64,000 bases of DNA. Origin: Streptomyces atroolivaceus (GTDB lineage Bacteria > Actinomycetota > Actinomycetes > Streptomycetales > Streptomycetaceae). Below the pieces are notes generated by a model. The model was not told where the DNA came from, did no database searches, and was given only the letters and a program-made list of their open reading frames with translations. Of this stretch, positions 38,111-47,203 are shown in pieces (within the stretch, counting starts at the first letter, position 1; each line of letters begins with the position of its first letter). A program made the translations under genes and the position numbers. The stretch lies in contig NZ_JNXG01000004.1 of NCBI RefSeq assembly GCF_000717025.1, positions 319,339-383,338 on the forward strand, read 5' to 3'.

Positions 38111-39499
38111 TCAGTCGTGGGAGTGGAGAGGCTTGCCGGCCAGGGCCAGGTGGGCCTCGCCCATCGCCTCGTTCTGCGTCGGGTGGGCGTGGATGAGCTG
38201 CGCGACCTCGGCCGGCAGCGCCTCCCAGTTGTAGATCAGCTGGGCTTCGCCGACCTGCTCGCCCATACGGTCACCGACCATGTGGACGCCGACCACGGCG
38301 CCGTCCTTGACCTGGACGAGCTTGATCTCGCCCGCGGTCTTCAGGATCTTGCTCTTGCCGTTGCCCGCGAGGTTGTACTTGAGGGCGACGACCTTGTCCG
38401 CACCGTAGATCTCCTTGGCCTTGGCCTCGGTGATGCCGACGGAGGCGACCTCGGGGTGGCAGTACGTCACCTTCGGCACGCCGTCGTAGTCGACCGGCAC
38501 GGTCTTGAGGCCGGCCAGCCGCTCCGCGACCAGGATGCCCTCGGCGAAGCCGACGTGCGCCAGCTGGAGGGTCGGGACCAGGTCGCCGACGGCCGAGATG
38601 GTCGGGACGTTGGTCTGCATGTACTCGTCGACGAGGACGTAGCCGCGGTCCATCGCGACACCCGCCTCCTCGTAGCCCAGACCCTGCGAGACCGGGCCGC
38701 GGCCGATCGCGACCAGCAGCACCTCCGCCTCGAAGGTCTTGCCGTCGGCGAGGGTCACCCGCACGCCGTCCTGCGTGTACTCGGCCTTGTCGAAGAAGGT
38801 GCCGAGGTTGAACTTGATGCCGCGCTTGCGGAAAGCGCGCTCAAGAAGCTTGGAGCTGTTCTCGTCCTCGACCGGGACCAGGTGCTTCAGACCCTCGACG
38901 ATGGTGACCTCGGTCCCGAAGGACTTCCACGCCGACGCGAACTCGACGCCGATGACGCCGCCGCCCAGGACGATCGCGGACTTCGGGACGCGGTCCAGCT
39001 TCAGCGCGTGGTCCGAGGAGATGATCCGGTTGCCGTCGATCTCCAGGCCGGGCAGCGACTTCGGCACGGAGCCGGTCGCCAGCAGCACGTGGCGGCCCTG
39101 GACACGCTGGCCGTTGACGTCCACCGAGGTGGCCGACGAAAGGCGGCCCTCACCCTCGATGTAGTGCACCTTGCGCGAGGCGATGAGACCTTGCAGACCC
39201 TTGTACAGGCCCGAGATCACGTCGTCCTTGTACTTGTGGACGGCCTCCATGTCGATGCCCTCGAAGGTGGCCTTCACGCCGAACTGCTCGGCCTCGCGGG
39301 CCTGGTCGGCGATCTCGCCGGCGTGCAGCAGCGCCTTCGTGGGGATACAGCCGTTGTGCAGGCAGGTGCCGCCGACCTTGCCCTTCTCGATCAGTGCGAC
39401 GTCCAGGCCCAGCTGAGCTCCGCGCAGGGCCGCGGCGTAACCGCCGCTACCACCGCCGAGGATCACTAGGTCGAAAACGGTGCTGGCGTCGTTCGCCAC
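38111..39499 (-). CDS. lpd: Dihydrolipoyl dehydrogenase E3
   Basis: 462 residues. Reoxidises dihydrolipoyl groups with NAD+. FAD-binding FDLVILGGGSGGYAAALRGAQLG, redox-active disulfide GGTCLHNGCIPTK, NAD-binding AIVLGGGVIGVEFASAW and the dimer-interface His-Glu (HAHPTQNEAMGEAH). The GTG at 39499 has GGAGG six bases upstream. First gene of the lpd-E2 unit; promoter in the 342-base gap after pepA. Confidence 0.97.
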   Translation of the reverse strand: MANDASTVFDLVILGGGSGGYAAALRGAQLGLDVALIEKGKVGGTCLHNGCIPTKALLHAGEIADQAREAEQFGVKATFEGIDMEAVHKYKDDVISGLYKGLQGLIASRKVHYIEGEGRLSSATSVDVNGQRVQGRHVLLATGSVPKSLPGLEIDGNRIISSDHALKLDRVPKSAIVLGGGVIGVEFASAWKSFGTEVTIVEGLKHLVPVEDENSSKLLERAFRKRGIKFNLGTFFDKAEYTQDGVRVTLADGKTFEAEVLLVAIGRGPVSQGLGYEEAGVAMDRGYVLVDEYMQTNVPTISAVGDLVPTLQLAHVGFAEGILVAERLAGLKTVPVDYDGVPKVTYCHPEVASVGITEAKAKEIYGADKVVALKYNLAGNGKSKILKTAGEIKLVQVKDGAVVGVHMVGDRMGEQVGEAQLIYNWEALPAEVAQLIHAHPTQNEAMGEAHLALAGKPLHSHD

Positions 39500-39841
39500 G
39501 TCACGTCCTCCATGCATGTGCGCCGTATGCCGGGCCCCGTCGCTGGGGTGTGACCGGCCGGTCGGCTGGTGTGCGGCCGCTTGCGTTATTCGGCCCTGTG
39601 GTGGGGGCCCTGTCCTGCCGAGAACCCATCTTCGCACTTGTTGAGGGCGGACGGGACGCTGGCCCCTGCTCCGGGCCGGACGAAGATCCGGCCCGGCCGG
39701 TTACCGATCCGTACAGATGTCCGGAAAAATGCCGGTCGGAGCCACCCGGGTGAACACCCGCGGCCCCGGACGTATGCCCGGGGCCGCGTGCGCCGCGAGC
39801 GAACCCCGCGTGAGGGATCCGCGCGGACGCCTGCTCAGGCC
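39500..39841 (-). terminator. lpd-pepA intergenic region with two hairpins, the nearer one the pepA terminator
   Basis: No gene. GCGGCCCCGG / CCGGGGCCGC at 39760-39787 (10-base stem) lies 55 bases beyond the pepA stop and should terminate it. A second stem CCGGGCCGGA / TCCGGCCCGG at 39671-39696 is further into the gap and may belong to the lpd leader or be a backup terminator. Confidence 0.7.
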
Positions 39842-41389
39842 TCAGCCGAGGTCGCCGGCCGCGGTGCGCTCCGCGAGCCGCACCAGTGTGCGGACCGCCG
39901 AGCCGGTGCCGCCCTTGGGCGTGTAGCCGTACGGCGCGCCCTCGTGGAAGGCCGGGCCCGCGATGTCCAGGTGCGCCCAGGCGATGCCCTCGCCCACGAA
40001 CTCCTGGAGGAACAGACCGGCCACGAGGCCGCCGCCCATCCGCTCACCCATGTTGGCGATGTCCGCGGTCGGGGAGTCCATGCCCTTGCGCAGGTCGGCG
40101 GGGAGCGGCATCGGCCAGGAGGCCTCGCCGACCTCCTCGGCGATCTCGTGGATCGACGTACGGAACGCGTCGTCGTTGGCCATCACGCCGAAGGTGCGGT
40201 TGCCCAGGGCCAGGACCATCGCGCCCGTCAGGGTCGCCACGTCGACGATCGCGTCCGGCTTCTCCTCGGAGGCGCGGGTCAGGGCGTCGGCGAGCACGAG
40301 CCGGCCCTCGGCGTCGGTGTTCAGCACCTCGACGGTCTTGCCGCTGTACATGCGCAGCACGTCGCCGGGGCGGGTGGCGTTGCCGGAAGGCATGTTCTCG
40401 GCCAGGGCCAGCCAGCCGGTGACGTTGACCCGGAGGCCGAGGCGGGAGGCGGAGACGACGGCGGCGAACACGGCGGCGGCACCGCTCATGTCGCACTTCA
40501 TCGTCTCGTTGTGGCCCGCCGGCTTGAGGGAGATGCCGCCCGAGTCGTAGGTGATGCCCTTGCCGACCAGGGCGAGCGTCTTCTCCGCCTTGGGGTGGGT
40601 GTAGGAGAGCCTGACCAGCCGCGGGCCGTGGGTGGAGCCCTGGCCGACGCCGAGCAGGCCGCCGAAGCCGCCCTTGACGAGCGCCTTCTCGTCCAGGACC
40701 TGCACCTTGATGCCGTGCTCCTTGCCGGCGGCGCTGGCCACGGCGGCGAAGGACTCGGGGTACAGGTCGTTCGGCGGGGTGTTGACCAGGTCGCGGGCCC
40801 GGTTGATCTCCTCCGTGACCGCGACGGCGCGCTCGGCGGCCGCCTTGAAGGCCTTGTCACGCGGCTTGCCGCCGAGCAGGACGACCTCGCCGAGGGGGAG
40901 CTTCGCGTCGTTCCCGCCGGCCTTGGCCCCCTTGGGGGCGAGCCTGTTCTCGCCGCCCTGGTAGGCGGTGAAGGCGTAGGCACCCAGCAGGGCGCCCTCC
41001 GCGACGGCCCCGGCGTCCTCGGCGGACTCCGTCGGCAGCGCGAAACCGGCCTTCTTCGAACCCTTCAGCGCGCGCCCGGCGCTGCCCGCGGCCCGGCGCA
41101 GTGACTCCGCGTCGTACGCGTCGTCCTTCGCGGGGACCGGACCGAGCCCGACCGCGATGACGACCGGGACCTTGAGGCCGGAGGGGGCGGGGAGCTTGGT
41201 CACTTCGCCCTCGGCACCGGAGGCGCCGAGGGTCTCCAGGACGGTGGCGAGCTTTCCGTCGAACGCCTTGTCCACGGCCTCGGCGCCCGGTGCGACGACC
41301 GGCCCCTTGGCTCCCTTGGCGAGGCCGACGACGAGTGCGTCGGCGCGCAGCGTCGCCGCACCTGAGGTGCTGAGAGTGAGAGCAGTCAC
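39842..41389 (-). CDS. pepA: Leucyl aminopeptidase (M17)
   Basis: 515 residues. Zinc or manganese exopeptidase of the cytosol. Catalytic block includes VGKGITYDSGGISLKPAG (Lys and Asp ligands) and the NTDAEGRLVLADAL signature (Asp and Glu ligands, Arg). The less conserved N-terminal domain is residues 1-190. The GTG at 41389 gives MTALTLSTSG. Free-standing between the cobS terminator and lpd. Confidence 0.96.
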   Translation of the reverse strand: MTALTLSTSGAATLRADALVVGLAKGAKGPVVAPGAEAVDKAFDGKLATVLETLGASGAEGEVTKLPAPSGLKVPVVIAVGLGPVPAKDDAYDAESLRRAAGSAGRALKGSKKAGFALPTESAEDAGAVAEGALLGAYAFTAYQGGENRLAPKGAKAGGNDAKLPLGEVVLLGGKPRDKAFKAAAERAVAVTEEINRARDLVNTPPNDLYPESFAAVASAAGKEHGIKVQVLDEKALVKGGFGGLLGVGQGSTHGPRLVRLSYTHPKAEKTLALVGKGITYDSGGISLKPAGHNETMKCDMSGAAAVFAAVVSASRLGLRVNVTGWLALAENMPSGNATRPGDVLRMYSGKTVEVLNTDAEGRLVLADALTRASEEKPDAIVDVATLTGAMVLALGNRTFGVMANDDAFRTSIHEIAEEVGEASWPMPLPADLRKGMDSPTADIANMGERMGGGLVAGLFLQEFVGEGIAWAHLDIAGPAFHEGAPYGYTPKGGTGSAVRTLVRLAERTAAGDLG

Positions 41390-41453
41390 GGTGGTGAATT
41401 CTCGCTTCCGTTGAGTTGTGTGCCGGTCTGTGTTGGTCGAGAGGGTGGCCGAC

Positions 41454-41497
41454 CGTGCCCGGCGCATCGCAGATGCCGCCGTGATGCGCCGGGCACG
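41454..41497 (-). terminator. cobS terminator hairpin
   Basis: A perfect 15-base stem CGTGCCCGGCGCATC / GATGCGCCGGGCACG with a 14-base loop, between the cobS stop and the pepA start (both minus strand). Confidence 0.85.
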
Positions 41498-41571
41498 AGC
41501 CTACGCGCGCCCGTGCTCCCGGTTCACGGGGGCGGGGCCGTCCGGGGAGGAGCGCCGCCGGTGCGGGTCCG

Positions 41572-42360
41572 CTAGCCCAGGGACAGCGACAGCGCCAGCA
41601 GGGCCACCGTGGCGGCCGTCTCCTCCACCGCGCCGAACACGTCGCCGGTCACTCCGCCGAAGCGCCGCACGCAGTGACGCAGCATCACCTGCGCGGCTCC
41701 GAGGCCGGCCAGGGCGGCGAGGGCGTGGTGCAGGGCGGCGCCGGATCCGCCCTGCAGCGCACCGGCCGCCGCGCTGCAGGCGACCACCGCGCAGGCCACG
41801 GCCGCCGCGCCCCGGGGAGGGACGGTGCCCGCCACCGCCGCGCCGAGGCCCTCCGGCCTGGCCGGCGGGACGCCACGGCGCGAGGCCAGCGTGAGCGCGA
41901 GCCGGGCCGTGACGGCGGCGACGACGGTGCCCAGGGCGCCTTCGGCCCAGCCGCGGCCGTACAGCTCGAAGAGCGCGGCGACCTGGGCCAGCAGCACGAA
42001 CAGCAGGGTGATCACGCCGAACGGGCCGATGTCCGACTGCTTCATGATCCGCAGCGCGTCCTCGGCGGGCTTGGCGCTGCCGAGCCCGTCCGCGGTGTCC
42101 GCGAGCCCGTCCAGGTGCAGCCCACGGGTCAGTGCCGCGGGCAGCGCGGCGGAAGCGGCCGCCGCCAACAGGGGGCCGGACCCGCCGAGCAGGAACAGCA
42201 CTCCGGGGAGGGCCGCGAGCAGCCCCACGGCGAGCCCGGCGAGCGGGGCGCACAGCATGCCGGCGCGGGCGGCCCCGCGGTCCCAGCGGGAGACGTGGAC
42301 GGGGAGCGCGGTCAGAGTGCCGAAGGCGAATCGCAGGCCGTGGCTGTTCAGGGAGGTCAC
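41572..42360 (-). CDS. cobS: Adenosylcobinamide-GDP ribazoletransferase (cobalamin synthase)
   Basis: 262 residues, integral membrane. Joins alpha-ribazole and adenosylcobinamide-GDP. The metal-binding signature GLHLDGLADTADGL and KQSDIGPFGV are plain; five or six hydrophobic helices follow. A GTG at 42360 is chosen; the SD is weak. It works with cobT and the cobU fusion, which lie further upstream on the same strand, with one opposite-strand gene between. Confidence 0.95.
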   Translation of the reverse strand: MTSLNSHGLRFAFGTLTALPVHVSRWDRGAARAGMLCAPLAGLAVGLLAALPGVLFLLGGSGPLLAAAASAALPAALTRGLHLDGLADTADGLGSAKPAEDALRIMKQSDIGPFGVITLLFVLLAQVAALFELYGRGWAEGALGTVVAAVTARLALTLASRRGVPPARPEGLGAAVAGTVPPRGAAAVACAVVACSAAAGALQGGSGAALHHALAALAGLGAAQVMLRHCVRRFGGVTGDVFGAVEETAATVALLALSLSLG

Positions 42361-42447
42361 CGCGCGCAGGCTAGCCGGTGCGGCACCGCGCCGAAGCGGG
42401 CAAAGTGGCCCGAAAGCCGTACGGGCGGGTCCTCGGGTGGAGGTGGC

Positions 42448-43221
42448 ATGGGTCACTGGTTCCAGCAGAACATCGTCGAACCGGGCAAGCTCCCGCTCCT
42501 GCTCGCCCTGAGCGCCTTCGTGCTCACCTTCGCCGTCACCCGGATGATCACCCGGATGATCAGGGCCGGGAAGGGGCCGTTCCGCAACATCACGCCCGGC
42601 GGTGTGCACGTCCATCACGTGGTGCCCGGTGTGGTGCTGTCGGTGGTCGGCGGCTTCGGCGCGGTGGCGAGCGGTCATCACGGTCTCGCCGCGGGGATCT
42701 TCGCGGTGGTCTTCGGGGTGGGGGCCGGCCTGGTCCTCGACGAGTTCGCGCTGATCCTGCACCTCGACGACGTGTACTGGACCGAGGAGGGCCGCCAGAG
42801 CGTGGAGGTGGTCGTCCTCACCGCCTCCCTGGTCCTGCTCGTGCTCGCCGGATTCTCACCGCTCGGCGTGGACGAGCTGAGCGGCGAGGAACAGCAGAGC
42901 AGGCTCGGCGTCGTCCTGACCTACCTCTTCAACTTCGGGCTCGTGCTGATCGCCCTGTTCAAGGGCAAGGCCCGGATGGCGGTGGTCGGCACCCTCATCC
43001 CGTTCATCGCGCTCATCGGCGCGATCCGGCTGGCCCGGCCCGCGTCGCTGTGGGCGAAGCGCTTCTACCGCCGGCGCCACCGGGCCCGCGCCAGGGCGGT
43101 GCTGAGGGCCTATCACCACGACGTCCGCTGGGCGGGCCCCCGGCGCAGGTTCCAGGACCTGATCGGCGGGGCCCCGGACAGGACCCCGCTGCCGGGCCCG
43201 GGCCCCGGCGGGGAGACCTGA
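42448..43221 (+). CDS. Integral membrane protein, unknown function
   Basis: 257 residues. At least five transmembrane helices: KLPLLLALSAFVLTFAVTRMI, VVLSVVGGFGAVAS, LAAGIFAVVFGVGAGLVLDEFALILHL, VEVVVLTASLVLLVLAGF and GVVLTYLFNFGLVLIALF. A conserved ITPGGVHVHHVVPGV His cluster and a DDVYWTEEGRQS loop are typical of a Streptomyces family of unknown role. The tail is basic (RFYRRRHRARARAVLRAYHHDVRW). It sits inside the cobalamin genes but on the opposite strand; no link is shown. Confidence 0.85.
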   Translation: MGHWFQQNIVEPGKLPLLLALSAFVLTFAVTRMITRMIRAGKGPFRNITPGGVHVHHVVPGVVLSVVGGFGAVASGHHGLAAGIFAVVFGVGAGLVLDEFALILHLDDVYWTEEGRQSVEVVVLTASLVLLVLAGFSPLGVDELSGEEQQSRLGVVLTYLFNFGLVLIALFKGKARMAVVGTLIPFIALIGAIRLARPASLWAKRFYRRRHRARARAVLRAYHHDVRWAGPRRRFQDLIGGAPDRTPLPGPGPGGET

Positions 43222-43225
43222 GGGC

Positions 43226-44329
43226 TCAGGCAGTCGCCTCCGCGGGCTCCGCGTCCCCCGGAGGCTCCTCCGCATCCGCCACGGCGGCGTCCGGCGCACG
43301 CTCGGGGAGCTCCGCGGCCAGAGCGGCCGCGGCCTGGACGAGCGGCAGAGCCAGCAGGGCCCCGCTTCCCTCGCCCACGGTCACCCCATGGTCCAGCAGA
43401 GGGGTCAGGGCCATCCGGTCCAGCGCCTTCAGCTGCGCCGGCTCGCCGCTCACCTGCCCCGCCAGCCACCAGTCCGGCGCACGGAACGCCGCCCGCTGGG
43501 CCACCAGCGCGCAGGCCGCCGAGACCACTCCGTCCAGCACCACGGGCATCCGGCGCACCGCGCTCTGCAGCAGGAATCCCGTCATGGCGGCCAGGTCCGC
43601 ACCGCCCACGGCCGCCAGCAGCTCCAACTGGTCGCCGAGTACCGGCCGGGCCCGCCGCAGCGCGTCCCGGATCGCCGCGCACTTGCGCATCCACGCCAGG
43701 TCGTCGATGCCCGCGCCACCGCGCCCGGTCACCACCGAGGCGTCCGTGCCGCACAGGGCCGCGATCAGCGTCGACGCCGCCGTCGTACCGCCGACACTCA
43801 GGTCACCCAGCACCACGAGGTCCGTGCCGGAGTCGGCCTCCTCGTCGGCGATGCGCATACCGAGCCGCACGGCCTCCTCGGCCTCCTCGGGCGTCAGGGC
43901 GTCCTCGACGTCGATCCGGCCGCTGCCGCGCCGCACCCGGTGGCGTACGACGGCGTCGGGCAGCAGCTCCGGATCGCAGTCCAGACCCGCGTCCACGATC
44001 CGCACCGGCACGGAGAAGCGGCGGGCCAGCACGGCGACGGGGCTCGCACCGTCCAGCGCCGCCCGGACGAGCTCGTGGGCGGTCCCGGCAGCCCGGCCGG
44101 AGACCTCCAGCTCCGCCACCCCGTGGTCGCCGGCGAACAGGACGACGCGTGGCTGCTCGATCGCCTTGACGGGCACCGACTGCTGGGCGGCCGACAGCCA
44201 TTCACCCAGCTCGTCGAGCCGGCCGAGCGCGCCGACGGGAACGGTCAGCCGCTCGCGTCGTTCCTCGGCGTCACGCCGCACGCCCCCGTCGGGGCGTTCG
44301 ATCAGGTCGGAGAAGTCGTCCAGATTCAC
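43226..44329 (-). CDS. cobT: Nicotinate-nucleotide--dimethylbenzimidazole phosphoribosyltransferase
   Basis: 367 residues. Makes alpha-ribazole phosphate. Conserved GDHGVAELEVSG, DLSVGGTTAAS, VVTGRGGAGIDD and the catalytic Glu in GVTVGEGSGALLALPLVQAA. The C-terminal tail is extra (Ala/Glu/Pro). Start GTG at 44329 (VNLDDFSDLI). It lies four bases from the convergent membrane protein gene. Confidence 0.95.
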   Translation of the reverse strand: MNLDDFSDLIERPDGGVRRDAEERRERLTVPVGALGRLDELGEWLSAAQQSVPVKAIEQPRVVLFAGDHGVAELEVSGRAAGTAHELVRAALDGASPVAVLARRFSVPVRIVDAGLDCDPELLPDAVVRHRVRRGSGRIDVEDALTPEEAEEAVRLGMRIADEEADSGTDLVVLGDLSVGGTTAASTLIAALCGTDASVVTGRGGAGIDDLAWMRKCAAIRDALRRARPVLGDQLELLAAVGGADLAAMTGFLLQSAVRRMPVVLDGVVSAACALVAQRAAFRAPDWWLAGQVSGEPAQLKALDRMALTPLLDHGVTVGEGSGALLALPLVQAAAALAAELPERAPDAAVADAEEPPGDAEPAEATA

Positions 44330-44477
44330 GGGGGTCTGCCTCGCGGGTCGGCGCTGGGTGGGCCGGAACCCGCCGGAGGGCTCCTGTGCGGAACAGTACC
44401 CGGCACTCCCTCCCGCATCCCTGGTGCGCACCCCCCGGCCCGGCCCCGCAGCACCAGGGCCCGCACCCGCCCCCGCC

Positions 44478-45680
44478 TCAGCCCCGCAGCACCAGCGCCT
44501 GCCCCGCCACCACCAGCAGCACCTGCTCGCACTCGGCGGCGAACGCCGCGTTCAACCGGCCCAGTTCGTCCCGGAAACGCCGCCCCGAGGCCGTCGCGGG
44601 AACCACGCCCGAGCCGGTCTCGTTGGTCACGGCGACGACCGTACGACGTGTCCCGCGTACCGCGCGGACCAGCTCGGCGACCCGTTCGCGCAGCTTCTCC
44701 TCCCCGCCGTCCGCCCACCTGCCGTCGTCCCACGCCTCGACCCGGTCCATCGCGTCCGTCAGCCACAGCGACAGACAGTCGATCAGCAGCGGCGGGCCGT
44801 CCTCCGCCAGCAGACCCGCCAGTTCGCAGGTCTCCTCGGTGCGCCACGCGGCCGGCCTGCGCTCCCGGTGCAGCCCGATCCGGGCCGCCCACTCGGCGTC
44901 CCCCTCGCGGTGGCCGCCCGTAGCCACGTACACCACCTCGGGAAAGGTCTCCAGGCGCTGCTCCGCCTCCACCGACTTCCCCGACCGGGCCCCGCCCGTG
45001 ACCAGGGTGCGCCGGGGCACCTCGGCCACCGCGTGGTACGCGCCCACCGGCAGCGTCGTCCCGTCCGGAACCGCTCGCGCCCCGCCGGCCGCGAGCCGGC
45101 GGTCGAGCTCGTCACCGGGCGGCGCGTCGTGGTCCAGGTGGACGGCGATCACCTCGGTGGTGGCCACGACGGCCTCGACGGCGCGCAGCCGGGCCACCGC
45201 GTCGGGCCGCGTGATCACGTCGCACACGACCATGTCGTACGGCTCCGCCACCCGGTCGGCCAGACCGGCGGGGGAGGCCCCGGGCGGCAGGTAGAGCAGG
45301 CGCTCACCCTCCGGCGACGTCACCTCGTAACCCGTACCGGGTGCGTCCATCGCCACGGCCCGGACCCGGTGCCCGCTGATCAGCGTCAGCTCCTGGCCGT
45401 CCGGGACCCGCCCGGCGGGCGGGAGCGAGGCGGGCAGCTCCACCGCGGGCCCGTCGTGAGGGTGGGTCAGCAGCACCTGCCGCACGGCGGCGAGCGAGTG
45501 ACCCGCGCGGGCGGCGGCGAACACGGCGCCCGGGGTGAGGTCCAGCAGCAGCGCGTCGTCCACGAGCAGCGCGGTCGCGGCGCGCGCCCCCACGCCGCGG
45601 GAGGACGCGCAGACGGCGCAGGGGCAGTCGGGCCGCGGCAGCCCGTCGGGGGCTCCGGTGCCGAGCAGTGTCAGTTCCAC
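44478..45680 (-). CDS. cobU: Fusion of a metallo-beta-lactamase-like domain to adenosylcobinamide kinase/guanylyltransferase
   Basis: 400 residues. The C-terminal half is CobU: P-loop TGGARSGKS (228-236), ATGGHREGDAEW with the GMP-binding His, LIDCLSLWLTDAM and AVTNETGSGVVP. The N-terminal half (1-215) resembles PhnP-like MBL proteins: GTGAPDGLPRPDCPCAVC, with a CxCxxC zinc-knuckle pattern, and LLTHPHDGPAV. The usual HxHxDH metal motif is incomplete (HPHDGP), so MBL activity is doubtful. Start GTG with GGAGG upstream. Upstream of cobT on the same strand (148-base gap). Confidence 0.88.
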   Translation of the reverse strand: MELTLLGTGAPDGLPRPDCPCAVCASSRGVGARAATALLVDDALLLDLTPGAVFAAARAGHSLAAVRQVLLTHPHDGPAVELPASLPPAGRVPDGQELTLISGHRVRAVAMDAPGTGYEVTSPEGERLLYLPPGASPAGLADRVAEPYDMVVCDVITRPDAVARLRAVEAVVATTEVIAVHLDHDAPPGDELDRRLAAGGARAVPDGTTLPVGAYHAVAEVPRRTLVTGGARSGKSVEAEQRLETFPEVVYVATGGHREGDAEWAARIGLHRERRPAAWRTEETCELAGLLAEDGPPLLIDCLSLWLTDAMDRVEAWDDGRWADGGEEKLRERVAELVRAVRGTRRTVVAVTNETGSGVVPATASGRRFRDELGRLNAAFAAECEQVLLVVAGQALVLRG

Positions 45681-45766
45681 GCTCTGATCCTCCCGTGTCC
45701 ATGTACCACCTGCGCGCCCGGGACACCCACTAGTCTTCGGGGAGCAACGTGACCCAGGAGGCGGAC

Positions 45767-45970
45767 ATGGCGTGGACGTGGCGGTTCGAGAAGTCCGACG
45801 GTACGGAGACGGAGCCGGCGCTGCAGCCGGAGGAGTTCACGACCCAGGGCGACGCGGAGTCCTGGATCGGTGAGTTCTGGAAGGAACTCCTCGAAGGCGG
45901 CGCGGACCAGGTGACGCTCTTCGAGGACACGACGAAGATCTACGGCCCGATGAGCCTCCAGGCCGACTGA
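45767..45970 (+). CDS. Small conserved hypothetical protein
   Basis: 67 residues, acidic: MAWTWRFEKSDGTETEPALQPEEFTTQGDAESWIGEFWKELLEGGADQVTLFEDTTKIYGPMSLQAD. AGGAGG lies five bases before the ATG. Aromatic- and Glu-rich, no membrane segment. A Streptomyces family without known role, as I recall it. Followed by a terminator shared with the protease gene. Confidence 0.8.
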   Translation: MAWTWRFEKSDGTETEPALQPEEFTTQGDAESWIGEFWKELLEGGADQVTLFEDTTKIYGPMSLQAD

Positions 45971-45980
45971 GGCCCGTCGG

Positions 45981-46008
45981 CCCGCCCGGGCCCCGGCGCC
46001 CGGGCGGG
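45981..46008. terminator. Bidirectional terminator
   Basis: Stem CCCGCCCGGGC / GCCCGGGCGGG with a six-base loop, between a plus-strand gene ending at 45970 and the convergent protease gene. Confidence 0.8.
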
Positions 46009-46056
46009 TCCTCCTCGCCCGCCGGGCCGCGCGGCCGTTCCGCCGCCGACCGGCTC

Positions 46057-47130
46057 TCAGATCTCGCCCAGGGTGACCTCGGCGGTCTTCGCCGCGTCCC
46101 CCCGCGTGTACGTCACCCTGATCCTCTGGCCCGGCCTGTCGTCCGCCAGGGCCTCCGAGAGCGAGGTGATCGTCGTGACCGGGGTGTCGCCGATCCGGGT
46201 GATGACGTCCCCGACGCGCATGCCCGCCTCATCCGCGGCCCCGCCCTCCTGGGCGCTGACGATCGCGACGCCGGCGGGCTGGTACCGGTCGTCGACGACG
46301 GTGCGGCCCGTGATGTCCAGCGCCGCCCGGCCCGAGTCGGTGACCTTTCCTGACTCGATGATCTGGTCGGCCACCGTCCGCACCATCGAGACCGGGATGG
46401 CGAAACCGATCCCGGGCGCCGCGCTGCCGCCCAGCTGGGGATCGGTGGCCGCGAGGGTCGGGACACCGATCACCTCGCTGTCGAGGTTCACCAGCGCCCC
46501 GCCGCTGTTGCCCGGGTTGATGGCCGCCGAGGTCTGCACCATGTCGGCGAGCGTCGCCCCCGTACCGCCGCCCGAGCCGCTCTCGCTGACGGTCCGGCCC
46601 ACGGCCGAGACGATGCCCTGGGTGACGCTGCTGGACAGGCCGAGCGGTGAGCCCATCGCCAGGACGATCTGACCCACCTCGACCTCGTCGGTGTCGCCGA
46701 ACTCCGCGGCCCGCAGACCGTCGGGGACGTCGTCGAGCCTGACGACGGCCAGGTCCTGCTCCGGATAGGAGGAGACCAGGGACGCCTTGAGCACCTTCTC
46801 GCCGGTGGCGACGCTGACGTCGAAGCTCTTCTCGTCGCCCACGACGTGGGCGTTCGTGACGATGTGGCCCTTGTCGTCGTAGACGATGCCCGAGCCGAGG
46901 CCCTCCCCGGCGCCGATCTGCACGACGGAGGGGAGCACGTCCTTGATGACCGCCCGGTACTGATCCTCCAGGTCCCCGGCGGCCCGGGGCACCGCCTGCT
47001 GCCGGACCGGTGCGGAGGACGGGGCGGGGCCCGGCCCGGCGCAGCCGCCCGCCAGGGCGATCGCGCAGGCACCGGCGGCCAGGGGCGTGAGCGAGCGGCG
47101 TGCCCGGCTGCGGGGATGGGTTGCGTCCAT
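46057..47130 (-). CDS. Secreted trypsin-like serine protease with PDZ domain (HtrA/DegP type), lipoprotein
   Basis: 357 residues. Signal peptide with lipobox ALAGGC (lipidated Cys near residue 30). Protease domain with His in TNAHVVGD, Asp in EQDLAVVRL and Ser in NPGNSGGALVN. PDZ domain at the C-terminus (AADEAGMRVGDVITRIGDTPV). HtrA proteins degrade or refold damaged proteins outside the cell. Only one PDZ domain, as usual for actinobacteria. Confidence 0.93.
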   Translation of the reverse strand: MDATHPRSRARRSLTPLAAGACAIALAGGCAGPGPAPSSAPVRQQAVPRAAGDLEDQYRAVIKDVLPSVVQIGAGEGLGSGIVYDDKGHIVTNAHVVGDEKSFDVSVATGEKVLKASLVSSYPEQDLAVVRLDDVPDGLRAAEFGDTDEVEVGQIVLAMGSPLGLSSSVTQGIVSAVGRTVSESGSGGGTGATLADMVQTSAAINPGNSGGALVNLDSEVIGVPTLAATDPQLGGSAAPGIGFAIPVSMVRTVADQIIESGKVTDSGRAALDITGRTVVDDRYQPAGVAIVSAQEGGAADEAGMRVGDVITRIGDTPVTTITSLSEALADDRPGQRIRVTYTRGDAAKTAEVTLGEI

Positions 47131-47203
47131 GCCCGGAGTATCGCCAGGGCCGCCCCCGGCGGCCCGTGCTGGTGGGCCGATCAGGCGTACGCCGCCGGAG
47201 GCG

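Noticed and set aside
36345..38234. 629-residue plus-strand frame opposite the E2 gene
   Set aside because: Its Gly/Arg repeats are the complement of the Ala/Pro linkers.
45681..45766. Cobalamin riboswitch before the cobU fusion
   Set aside because: No B12-box-like sequence or long structured leader in the short upstream region.
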